Positions 36,130 through 43,175 of a DNA stretch of 64,000 nucleotides are shown one piece after another. How positions within the stretch are numbered: the first letter of the stretch is position 1; each line of letters opens with the position of its first letter. This stretch comes from RDYJ01 sp034931405 (GTDB lineage: Bacteria; Cyanobacteriota; Cyanobacteriia; Cyanobacteriales; Nostocaceae), in assembly GCF_034931405.1 (NCBI RefSeq), contig NZ_JAYGHA010000007.1:121441-185440 (forward strand), given 5' to 3'. The translations under genes were made by a program, and so were the position numbers. The notes under the pieces were generated by a model. It was given only the letters and a program-made list of their open reading frames with translations, searched no databases and was not told where the DNA came from.

Positions 36130-36411
36130 GGGAACAGGGAACAGGGAACAGGCAAAAGGCAAAAGGCAAAAGGCAAAAGGCAAAAGGCAAAAGGCAAAAG
36201 GCAAAAGGCAAAAGGCAAAAGGCAAAAGGCAAAAGGCAAAAGGCAAAAGGCAAAAGGCAAAAGGCAAAAGNNNNNNNNNNNNNNNNNNNNNNNNNAAAAG
36301 GCAAAAGGCAAAAGGCAAAAGGCAAAAGGCAAAAGGCAAAAGGCAAAAGGCAAAAGGCAAAAGGCAAAAGGCAAAAGGCAAAAGGCAAAAGGCAAAAGGC
36401 AAAAGGCAAAA
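36130..36411. repeat. Heptanucleotide tandem repeat (GGCAAAA)n with assembly gap
   Basis: Three GGGAACA units lead into GGCAAAA repeated about 17 times, a 25-N gap (36271-36295), and about 16.5 more copies. The true copy number is unknown because the gap sits inside the array. All units are seven bases. Open frames across it (FAFCLLP repeats) are artefacts of the array. It starts six bases after the porin stop. Confidence 0.97.
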
Positions 36412-36440
36412 GATAAATATTTTCCTCCTGACTCCTGTAC

Positions 36441-36460
36441 GGGCGAACGGCCGTTCGCCC
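36441..36460. repeat. 20-bp perfect palindrome GGGCGAACGGCCGTTCGCCC
   Basis: Fully self-complementary and GC-rich, unlike its surroundings. It is flanked by CTCCTGA-type heptamers, as is the similar GGGCGAAGCATTCGG element near 25.4 kb. Confidence 0.85.
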
Positions 36461-36502
36461 CTCCTAACTCCTTGAAATTCTTTTAAAATCGCCTTGTTAA
36501 GC

Positions 36503-36530
36503 AAAAGACCAGCCTTCCCACAGGCTGGTC
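36503..36530 (-). terminator. Hairpin with T-run on minus strand
   Basis: GACCAGCCT and AGGCTGGTC form a nine-base-pair stem with a six-base loop; on the minus strand the hairpin is followed by TTTTGC. It could end the rqcH transcript, about 320 bases after that gene's stop, read through the heptamer block. On the plus strand it is not followed by T residues. Confidence 0.55.
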
Positions 36531-36716
36531 TAAATGTAAAAAAACGTTGTTCGTGTTGTCTTCTCAATAGAGTCAAAACCAAATTGCGCGTTCCCAAAAT
36601 TCAACGGGCAACTTTTCTTAACAAGATTGTAACAGTCAGTACAGTTTTTTCATGAAAAAATCTTAAAAAATATCTGCCCTTGGGTAAGTCAGTCTTTATA
36701 TTTCTGGGGAGATGAA

Positions 36717-36870
36717 GGACTGGGGACTGGGGACTGGGGAGAATCAAGTCAAAAGTCAAAAGTCAAAAGTCAAAAATTCTGTTCCCTGTTCCCTGTTCCC
36801 TGTTCCCTTCTTTCCCAATTACCAATTACCAATTACCAATTACCAATTACCAATTACCAATTACCAATTG
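36717..36870. repeat. Cluster of four heptamer repeat families
   Basis: In direct succession: GGGGACT (about 3 copies), AGTCAAA (about 4), GTTCCCT (about 4) and AATTACC (about 7). All have a period of seven. The last array reaches into the coding end of rqcH and provides its stop codon. Confidence 0.93.
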
Positions 36871-38577
36871 TGGTTTTCCCCAAATGATTGTTTCTTGCTT
36901 GTAAACAACAAGTCCCGGTTTTGTGCCTTTGGGTTTGTAGACGTGCTTAGGTAAGGTGTACACTACTGGTATTTGTTCGCTTTGACGGGCGCGACTGAAG
37001 TAAGCAGCAAGGTTAGCAGTAAATTGTAAATCTGCTTCTTCAGCAACTGTACCCGGTTCAAGACGCAGTAAAACATGACTACCAGGGATTTCTTGGGCGT
37101 GAAACCACAAATCATAATCGCCAGCGACCCGAAATGTTAGATAATCATTTTGAACGTTGTTACGACCAATTAAGACCTCAAAACCGCTAGGAGTACGGTA
37201 ACGATGAAAATTGGTACTTGCGGTTTCTGTTGTACTCCGGCTGCGGTATTCTAAGGCTTCTAGATATTTTTGCCCAATGAGTTCATCACGAATTTCTTCT
37301 AAAGCTTGCAAATCTGCTACTGTTTGGTAATTGTCAATTTGGGAAATTGCCGCTTCTACTTGTTCCAAATAGTCAATTTCTGACTGTACTTCTAATAATA
37401 GAGGTTCGACAGCAGCACGAGCGCGTTTGAGTTTTTGGTGCTGTTTATAAAGCTTTTGGGCATTTTGGACAGCGTTTTTATCTGGGAGAAGTGCGATCGC
37501 AACTGGTTGATTTGTCTCAAAATCTGCTAAAATAATCTCTTTCATCCCTGGTTGCCAGTTGTGCAGATGCGCCATCAACAAATCTGCTTTTTGGCGATAC
37601 TCATCTGCTTGATCAGATTGTTGTAATTTGTCTTTAAACGTTTTTGCTTTAATACCCAACTTACCCAAAATATTACTCAATTTCTGAGTCAATTGATGAC
37701 GCAGTTGGGAAAATAATTGTTGATTTAACTGGTCGGTATAATATTGATTGAGTAATTCTTGGATGTTTTTGGCTGGTGCAACTTCACCCCAACCCATGAC
37801 AGTATAACCATTTGCAGTCCAAGCAGGTTTAAATTTACCAACTTCTAAAGTTTGTAACCATTCTTGCCAACGTGCAAATAGTCTATCCCAATCTTGGTCA
37901 GTTAAACTATCAGTAGTTGTTTCTGGTGATATATTCGCAGCCAGTAACATCGTATCTAATAAAGCCGCACTTAAACCGCTGTAACTTTTCAGTAATTGCC
38001 GTTTAATTGCCCCTGGGACTAAGCTTACCCGTTCTTGCCAGCGGTTTTGAGATTCGCTTAAATTGGGAATAGTTCCCGTCAATTTGGGTGGCGGTTCATA
38101 AGGCTGTCCAGTTTGGATCGGACGGACGCTAGATTGCTGTTGACTAACTTGATGGGCGGCGGTGATAATTTCATTTCTGGCATCAGTGAGAATGGCGTTA
38201 CTGTATTTACCCATCACTTCGACGTACAGGTGATAAAGTGCTTCTTCTCCCGGACGACGGGCAAATTTTAAATCTACAACCCGTTCCCAAGGAGCGATAA
38301 AATCAATTGCAACTAAAGCTAAACCGCCTAACTGATGTATTAATTGTTGGCTGAAGGTGAAAGTATCGGGTATGCGTGGTGGTGGTTCACCAATACAAAT
38401 GCGGGTGGCTTGGGGATGCCAAGAAATATCTAGCCAATCCCGCTTTTTCATAGTCCGCAAGGCTATGGTAATAGTATAGCGATCGCGCTGGAATACCTGT
38501 TCTGTCCGCGAGGGTAGCCAGTTAGCGCGTAGTTCGCTACAAGTCGCTATCAAAGTCGTAAAATCAACTGGTTGCAA
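36847..38577 (-). CDS. rqcH: NFACT protein RqcH (ribosome quality control)
   Basis: RqcH/Rqc2-type proteins bind stalled 50S-peptidyl-tRNA complexes and add C-terminal alanine tails. The 576-residue protein starts MQPVDFTTLIATCSELRANWLPSRTEQVFQRD (NFACT-N), continues with RRPGEEALYHLYVEVMGKYSNAIL, a helix-hairpin-helix and long coiled-coil (about 290-420), and ends with NFACT-R: YRTPSGFEVLIGRNNVQNDYLTFRVAGDYDLWFHAQEIPGSHVLLR. The TTG start fits family N-termini. The final residues LVIGNW and the stop TAA are encoded by the AATTACC heptamer array, so the natural C-terminus has been eroded or extended by repeats. Confidence 0.88.
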   Translation of the reverse strand: MQPVDFTTLIATCSELRANWLPSRTEQVFQRDRYTITIALRTMKKRDWLDISWHPQATRICIGEPPPRIPDTFTFSQQLIHQLGGLALVAIDFIAPWERVVDLKFARRPGEEALYHLYVEVMGKYSNAILTDARNEIITAAHQVSQQQSSVRPIQTGQPYEPPPKLTGTIPNLSESQNRWQERVSLVPGAIKRQLLKSYSGLSAALLDTMLLAANISPETTTDSLTDQDWDRLFARWQEWLQTLEVGKFKPAWTANGYTVMGWGEVAPAKNIQELLNQYYTDQLNQQLFSQLRHQLTQKLSNILGKLGIKAKTFKDKLQQSDQADEYRQKADLLMAHLHNWQPGMKEIILADFETNQPVAIALLPDKNAVQNAQKLYKQHQKLKRARAAVEPLLLEVQSEIDYLEQVEAAISQIDNYQTVADLQALEEIRDELIGQKYLEALEYRSRSTTETASTNFHRYRTPSGFEVLIGRNNVQNDYLTFRVAGDYDLWFHAQEIPGSHVLLRLEPGTVAEEADLQFTANLAAYFSRARQSEQIPVVYTLPKHVYKPKGTKPGLVVYKQETIIWGKPQLVIGNW

Positions 38578-38594
38578 AATAATTAGTCACAATA

Positions 38595-38735
38595 GTATAT
38601 TTTTTCATCTAGGGACGTGAAGTGGCATCCGGTCGGGAATGCCACCTGGGTGGGTTGTCAACCCTTGATTTTTCATTAGTCCACGGAGGTGGACTTGGTT
38701 TGTGTAGTAGCGATTTATAATCGCCGTTATCTTGG
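38595..38735. repeat. Intergenic inverted repeats
   Basis: GTGGCAT and ATGCCAC flank CCGGTCGGGA near 38630-38650, GGGTTGT/CAACCC follows, and GTCCACGGAGGTGGAC with TTTGTGTAGTAGCGATT forms another element whose relative (GTCCACGCAGGTGGAC then TTTGTGTAGCCGCGAATT) lies near 45460-45515. Confidence 0.7.
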
Positions 38736-38740
38736 AACTC

Positions 38741-39016
38741 CTATGACTGCCAAGGTGAAGGAATAGCAGTAGTTGACAGGACTTTATCTGCCATTAATCT
38801 TAAAGCTGTTTTACCACAATTGGGGCAGGTAATTTCTAGATACTGTGAAGTGGTCACATCTACTTCACTCAAAAGACCTTGTTTACAATGCCAGCATTCA
38901 AAAAGCACTCTACTAACGGGTTCATTGCAATCTAATATCTTGATGTGTTGAGAGGGGGTTGGTTCACTGTCCAGTTTTCGGGGTTTGGGGAATTTTTTGA
39001 TTTCTTGAACTTCCAT
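38741..39016 (-). CDS. Small zinc-ribbon protein of unknown function
   Basis: A 91-residue protein with two CxxC knuckles, CWHCKQG (about residue 42) and CPNCGK (about 65), spaced as in a single zinc ribbon; the flanks are polar. I do not recognise a named family. It is transcribed alone from the minus strand. The ATG at 39016 is the first available. It may bind nucleic acid or a protein partner through the ribbon, but nothing around it points to a pathway. Confidence 0.6.
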   Translation of the reverse strand: MEVQEIKKFPKPRKLDSEPTPSQHIKILDCNEPVSRVLFECWHCKQGLLSEVDVTTSQYLEITCPNCGKTALRLMADKVLSTTAIPSPWQS

Positions 39017-39196
39017 TGTCTTACCTGCTTAACTCTCTATATAACTTTACCTTTTGCGCCGGGAGTGAACCAGGGGAAACGCATCCGTTTTTGGAATTGA
39101 TCAAAAAAAAGGCTGAAAACCCAAGTATTCAGCCATAAAACTATATTTCTGACTTCTGTCCAAGTTTGGTCATTTATTTACATCTTTAAAAAAGAA

Positions 39197-39397
39197 GTGG
39201 GTGATCTTCAACCCTGCATTTATGAAACTCCTGAATACTTACTGAAATACATTATTACACCTGAATATAGAAGTTTTAGTCAACCTTTACAAAAAATATT
39301 AGAAGATGTCAAAGATAGACAAGCAGCACTTCCAAAAAAATATAAAATCAATCAAGACTATCTTCTCTATCATAGAGAAAATATATTAATTAATTGA
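39197..39397 (+). other. Short open frame, possible gene fragment
   Basis: The frame (FKKEVGDLQPCIYETPEYL then YRSFSQPLQKILEDVKDRQAALPKKY) is protein-like in composition, is open upstream of the GTG start codon, and has no ribosome binding site. I cannot name it. Because a decayed methyltransferase-like segment follows at 39451, this may be another piece of degraded accessory DNA. Low confidence that it is expressed. Confidence 0.3.
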
Positions 39398-39450
39398 CTT
39401 ATATTTTTAGCTTTCTCAGTTGTGTAATCAAAATTGTTCATACTATTTAA

Positions 39451-40011
39451 AAAAGACAAAATCCTTTCACAGTTTTATCAGGACAATTAATCATTAATTT
39501 CCGTAAAGTTCGCAGTCCTAAAGCTATTATGAAAGCTAACTTAGGAATGGATATGGCAGAAATCGTCATTCAAACTATTGAAGGAATTATAGCTAAAAAT
39601 GATGGTGCAACCCTAGAACAAATTAACGATGAACTCATTATTAAAGGTTTAGAATTAGGTTTTTTAGATTTGTTAAAAAAGGAATATTCAGATTTAACAC
39701 CAATTTTGATGGGGAATTTTGACTATGATGAAAAAACTGAACTATTTACCCTCAAAAAAGATGCCAAATTTAAATCACATATTGATGTAAAATTGAGAAT
39801 TAAATACTACTTAATCAGTTATTTAAGGAGAATGGAACGAGAAAAGAAAAATTCAAGTTTTGATGAAATAGTTTTGCATCTGCTACCACTTTTGAAAAAC
39901 GGAACTACACCAGAAAATCAAACTATTTTGAGTGTATTAGAAGATATTGGAGAACGGATAGGGGAAGACAGTTGGATACTAAAAAGAGAAGGACAACTTT
40001 CGTTATTTTAG
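39451..40011 (+). pseudogene. C-terminal remnant resembling a DNA methyltransferase
   Basis: The frame is open from 39451 without a start (KRQNPFTVLSGQLIINFRKVRSP), with the first ATG at 39529. It continues QTIEGIIAKNDGATLEQINDELIIKGLELGFLDLLKKEYSDL, a winged-helix-like region, and ends EDIGERIGEDSWILKREGQLSLF. To my knowledge this tail resembles the C-terminus of large cyanobacterial DNA methylase proteins; the catalytic domain is absent upstream, where only a stop codon and non-coding sequence lie. I therefore call it a 5'-truncated remnant. It could also be a free-standing small protein started at 39529 (160 residues). Confidence 0.5.
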
Positions 40012-40070
40012 TAAATAAACAATATTCACTGTAATAATGATTATTTGTAATAATTCAGGTAAGGTGATAA

Positions 40071-40134
40071 GATCCCCGACTTCTTTTATTTATTGTGTTT
40101 ATAAATGATAAATTGATCACAGAAGTCGGGGATC
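40071..40134. repeat. GATCCCCGACTTCT palindrome with conserved loop
   Basis: Arms GATCCCCGACTTCT and AGAAGTCGGGGATC enclose a loop with TTTATTGTGTTTATAAATGA and TAAATTGATC. The copy at 52946-53012 shares the loop as well as the arms, so this is one element about 65 bases long, not just a shared palindrome. Confidence 0.85.
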
Positions 40135-40210
40135 TGGGTATGAACCAAGGGAAACGCATCTAAATTATCTTGACAAAATACCATATTAGTGAATCAAGAT
40201 AGAAAAATAT

Positions 40211-40327
40211 CTAATTCCATTCAAAATCTACTGCTGCTAAAATTTGTATTTCTCTAGTGAGACTTTCTGGAGTTTCTTTGAGACTAATTAAGATTTCTTC
40301 AGGTATTTCTAAGGATACGGTACTCAT
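40211..40327 (-). pseudogene. N-terminal remnant of UPF0175-type antitoxin
   Basis: The 38-residue frame starts MSTVSLEIPEEILISLKETP and continues to REIQILAAV, the classic beginning of UPF0175 proteins (small cyanobacterial antitoxins, normally 80-100 residues). It ends early at DFEWN, before the helix-turn-helix part. No PIN-like toxin is adjacent. I read it as a truncated relic, possibly cut when repeats on either side recombined. Confidence 0.55.
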
Positions 40328-40377
40328 AATATGATTCTCTAATTGGGTTTGGGGTGTTGATTAATCTTTATTATAGT

Positions 40378-40690
40378 CAGAATCAGGATATCCAGGATTT
40401 AAGGATTTACAGGATTGTTATTTGATGGTTTATGACTGTTGTTTATAATATTTTGTCAGAATCAGGATAACCAGAATTATAGGATTTACAGGATTGTTAT
40501 TTGATAATTACTGGACGTGAATGATGTATTGATTATTACACTAATTTCATAAAAATTAACCTTTCTTCATACTAATCATCAACAACCAACCAATAATCAA
40601 ACAATCAAATCCTGTACATCCTCAAATCCTGGACATCCTGATTCTGACAATAATATGCTATTTTGAATATAGGATACATCAAACTAACCA
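40378..40690. repeat. Long intergenic repeat, copy A
   Basis: Two left arms (GTCAGAATCAGGATATCCAG and GTCAGAATCAGGATAACCAG) are followed by ATACTAATCATCAACAACCA and the right arm AATCCTGGACATCCTGATTC with TGACAATAATATGCTATTTT. Copies B and C at 41430 and 42856 share most of this. It directly precedes mntA. Confidence 0.85.
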
Positions 40691-40720
40691 TTAACTCACA
40701 GTAATTGTTGATTAAAAATT

Positions 40721-41044
40721 ATGCTAAATCAACCTATTTCCACAGTTTTAACCCAAGTACAACAAAACTTAAAACAACTTTATGGAGAACAGTTAGAAAA
40801 ACTAATTTTATATGGTTCACAAGCGAGAGGAACAGCACAACCAGATTCAGATATTGATATTTTAATTGTGTTAAAAGATGTTTTCAACTATTCTCAAGAA
40901 AGTGAAAAAATTAGTCAATTAATCGCTGATTTGTGTTTAGAATATAATGTATTAATTAGTTGCGCTTTTGCTAATCGAGAACAATTAGAAAATCATGATA
41001 GTGGTTTTTTTCGTAATGTGAGAAAAGATGGTTTAGTAATATGA
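40721..41044 (+). CDS. mntA: MntA-type nucleotidyltransferase antitoxin
   Basis: A 107-residue minimal nucleotidyltransferase. The active-site motif is YGSQARGTAQPDSDIDILI (Gly32-Ser33, Asp44 and Asp46), the GSx10DxD pattern. In the MntA/HepT systems this protein adenylylates the HEPN toxin and so silences it. The stop overlaps the next gene's start (ATGA), showing coupling. It is flanked by copies A and B of a long repeat, which may move the pair as a cassette. Confidence 0.85.
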   Translation: MLNQPISTVLTQVQQNLKQLYGEQLEKLILYGSQARGTAQPDSDIDILIVLKDVFNYSQESEKISQLIADLCLEYNVLISCAFANREQLENHDSGFFRNVRKDGLVI

Positions 41045-41421
41045 ATCCTGAACAACAAAGATTGTTAGAAAAAGCTGAGAGGAGTTTACAAGCATCAGTA
41101 GAACTTAACCAAAAAGGTTTTGCTGAATTTGCTGTTTCTCGTGGTTATTATGCCATGTTTTATATTGCTACAGCTTTTTTAGAAGGGGAAGGACTAGCTT
41201 ATTCTAAACATTCAGCCGTTATTGCTGCTTTTGGAGAAAAATTCGCTCGCACAGAAAGAGTTCCTCGTGAATTTCATCGTTATTTAATTGATGCAGAAAG
41301 AACTCGTTTACGAGGTGATTATAATACTGATCCTAATATTACAGAAGATGATGCGGATCTGATTATTCAAAGAACTATAGAAATTCTGAATTTCGCCAAA
41401 GCGAATATTGATTCTTTGTAA
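41041..41421 (+). CDS. hepT: HEPN-domain toxin (HepT-like)
   Basis: A 126-residue helical HEPN protein. It has SRGYYAMFYIATAFL (residues 33-47), typical of the HEPN helix, and RTRLRGDYNTD (about 88-97), the conserved R..DY region of this HEPN subgroup. Together with the overlapping MntA gene it forms a predicted toxin-antitoxin pair in which HepT is an RNase (tRNA-directed in studied examples). The exact catalytic RxxxxxH is less obvious than in classical HepT, so strength of toxin activity is uncertain. Confidence 0.82.
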   Translation: MNPEQQRLLEKAERSLQASVELNQKGFAEFAVSRGYYAMFYIATAFLEGEGLAYSKHSAVIAAFGEKFARTERVPREFHRYLIDAERTRLRGDYNTDPNITEDDADLIIQRTIEILNFAKANIDSL

Positions 41422-41429
41422 ATTGAGGC

Positions 41430-41670
41430 TATTTTGTCAGAATCAGGATACCCAGGATGAAAGGATTTTCAGGATTGTTATTTGATGGTTAATGGCTGTT
41501 ATTTATGTATTTATTCTTCCATCTCACTTCATAAATATTCACTTTTCTCCATACTAATCATCAACAACTAACGAATAATCAAACAATCACATCCTGTACA
41601 TCCTCAAATCCTGTACATCCTGATTCTGACAATAATATGCTATTTTTAATACAGCATACATCAAACCAAC
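41430..41670. repeat. Long intergenic repeat, copy B
   Basis: Left arm GTCAGAATCAGGATACCCAG, then CTTCATAAATATTCACTTTT, ATACTAATCATCAACAACTA and right arm CATCCTGATTCTGACAATAA with ATGCTATTTTTAATACAGC. It precedes the FGE-like gene exactly as copy A precedes mntA, including the shared ACCATTAAC near the start codons. Confidence 0.85.
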
Positions 41671-41682
41671 CATTAACCAATC

Positions 41683-42795
41683 ATGAATAATCCACAACAA
41701 CCGCGAGAATACGATGCTGTGCTTGGTGGTAATAGTCCATCACTAGAAGGTGCTGCCGTTTTAGGTGGTATTGAAGGAGTAAAATTGCGGTTGCAAAATC
41801 CAGATGCAAAGGTGAGAATTGCTGCAATTGAGCAAGCTTTGAATTATGGAGAGCAGGGTTTAGATTTAGTAATTGCAGGTTTAAAAGATGAATCTTGGGA
41901 AGTTCAAAATACAGCTTATTTAATATTAAATTCTAGAACAGAAACAAGAATTAAGCAACTATTACAAAATCCTAATCACGAAGGTTTAAAACTAGAACAA
42001 ATTGAAGTAGTCACAGTTGCCGAATTTGGTGAAATTATTCAACGTCCGCGTGTAGCCAGATATTTTATAGAAGATTTAGGTAATGGTGTTAATTTAGAAA
42101 TGGCTGCAATTCCTGGTGGTATTTTTATGATGGGTTCACCAGAAAATGAAATAGGAAGACGTGATAATGAAAGTCCTCAGCATCAAGTTACAGTTCCTAG
42201 TTTCTTTATGGGAAAATATCCGGTAACACAGGCACAATATAAAGCTATTATGAGAACTAACCCTTCTCATTTTAAAGGTCGTAATCGCCCAGTTGAACAA
42301 GTTAATTGGAATAATGCGGTGGCTTTCTGTGAAAAGTTAAGCCAAAAAACTGGAACAACCTACAGACTGCCAAGTGAAGCCGAATGGGAATATGCTTGTA
42401 GAGCGGGAACTACCACACCATTCCACTTTGGAGAGAGGATTACGATGATTACAATGGATTTAGCTAACTTTTGGACTTACTGCAAAACAAGAAGCAAAAC
42501 AACAAAAGTAGGTAGCTTTGGAGTAGCTAACAATTTTGGATTATATGATATGCACGGTAATGTACGGGAATGGTGTCAAGATAGTTTGCATGGTAACTAT
42601 GAATGTGCGCCTACAGATGCAAGTGCATGGTTAGAGAATAGAGAAAGTAGTAGTATAAGGATGCTGCGCGGTGGTTCGTGCAACCGTTTTTCATCGGAGG
42701 ATTGCCGTTCTGCTTATCGCAGCAGCCTCAACCTTGTCTACTCCACCTTCGATATTGGTTTTCGGGTTGTATGTAGTGGTGCGGTGAGGACTTAG
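41683..42795 (+). CDS. HEAT-repeat/FGE-fold protein with variable C-terminus
   Basis: The 370-residue protein joins about 100 residues of HEAT-like helices (IEGVKLRLQNPDAKVRIAAIEQAL, LIAGLKDESWEVQNTAYLIL) to a formylglycine-generating-enzyme/SUMF1-like C-type-lectin fold: AAIPGGIFMMGSPENE, SFFMGKYPVTQAQY, YRLPSEAEWEYACRAGTTTPFHFGE, FGLYDMHGNVREWC, LRGGS and IGFRVVC. The segment before FGLYDMHGN is shorter than usual. The last 45 residues carry unusual substitutions at positions that are normally Asn in such proteins, consistent with a DGR variable region. No sulfatase is nearby, so enzyme activity is doubtful; ligand binding is more likely. Confidence 0.82.
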   Translation: MNNPQQPREYDAVLGGNSPSLEGAAVLGGIEGVKLRLQNPDAKVRIAAIEQALNYGEQGLDLVIAGLKDESWEVQNTAYLILNSRTETRIKQLLQNPNHEGLKLEQIEVVTVAEFGEIIQRPRVARYFIEDLGNGVNLEMAAIPGGIFMMGSPENEIGRRDNESPQHQVTVPSFFMGKYPVTQAQYKAIMRTNPSHFKGRNRPVEQVNWNNAVAFCEKLSQKTGTTYRLPSEAEWEYACRAGTTTPFHFGERITMITMDLANFWTYCKTRSKTTKVGSFGVANNFGLYDMHGNVREWCQDSLHGNYECAPTDASAWLENRESSSIRMLRGGSCNRFSSEDCRSAYRSSLNLVYSTFDIGFRVVCSGAVRT

Positions 42796-42840
42796 TAGCA
42801 CTATGCGCTCTTGCTCTTTTCTTGTCTTGCCTCCCTCGCA
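42664..42840 (+). other. Candidate DGR variable region and homing tail
   Basis: The C-terminal codons after CTGCGCGGTGGTTCG and between CGTTCTGCTTATCGC and ATTGGTTTTCGGGTTGTATG read AGC AGC CTC AAC CTT GTC TAC TCC ACC TTC; nine of ten end in C, as expected if AAC codons of a template were changed at adenines. After the stop comes a GC-rich pyrimidine tract (GCGCTCTTGCTC, TTGCCTCCCTCGC), the type of sequence that marks the end of DGR target sites. No template or reverse transcriptase is in the window. Confidence 0.6.
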
Positions 42841-42855
42841 TAGCGATAATTTTTT

Positions 42856-43100
42856 TGTCTGAATCAGGTGGTTATCGAGCGAAGTCGAGATAATGTCCAG
42901 GATTAAAGGATTTACAGGATTGTAATTTGATGGTTGATAGATAAGATTCATATATTTATTCTTCCATCTCACTTCATAAATATTCACTTTTCTCCATACT
43001 AATCATCAACAACTAACCAATAATCAAACAATCACATCCTGTATATCCTCAAATCCTGGTCATCCTGATATGGCTTACGCCACGCTACGCTATCAGACAT
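42856..43100. repeat. Long intergenic repeat, copy C, with nested insertion
   Basis: Begins GTCTGAATCAGG, then an inserted GTGGTTATCGAGCGAAGTCG AGATAAT segment, then continues the family (AAGGATTTACAGGATTG, CTTCATAAATATTCACTTTT, ATACTAATCATCAACAACTA, CATCCTGATAT). It ends in GGCTTACGCCACGCTACGCT, another small repeat whose relatives are near 56.0, 56.89 and 62.67 kb. It closes the FGE cassette. Confidence 0.82.
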
Positions 43101-43175
43101 TTATCTTATTCTTTGCGACTTTGCGCGAAATAAAAAACCCAATAAACTAACAACTAATCCCCCTATTCATACATA

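Noticed and set aside
36050..36597. Three overlapping minus-strand frames made of FAFCLLP repeats
   Set aside because: They are simply the GGCAAAA heptamer array read in all three frames across an N gap; no start signal or non-repeat domain supports a gene.
36717..36870. CRISPR-like array
   Set aside because: The units are seven bases, directly tandem, and there are no spacers.
42796..43175. DGR reverse transcriptase or template next to the variable region
   Set aside because: The downstream gap holds only the pyrimidine tract and repeats; no reverse-transcriptase motif occurs in any long frame of the window.
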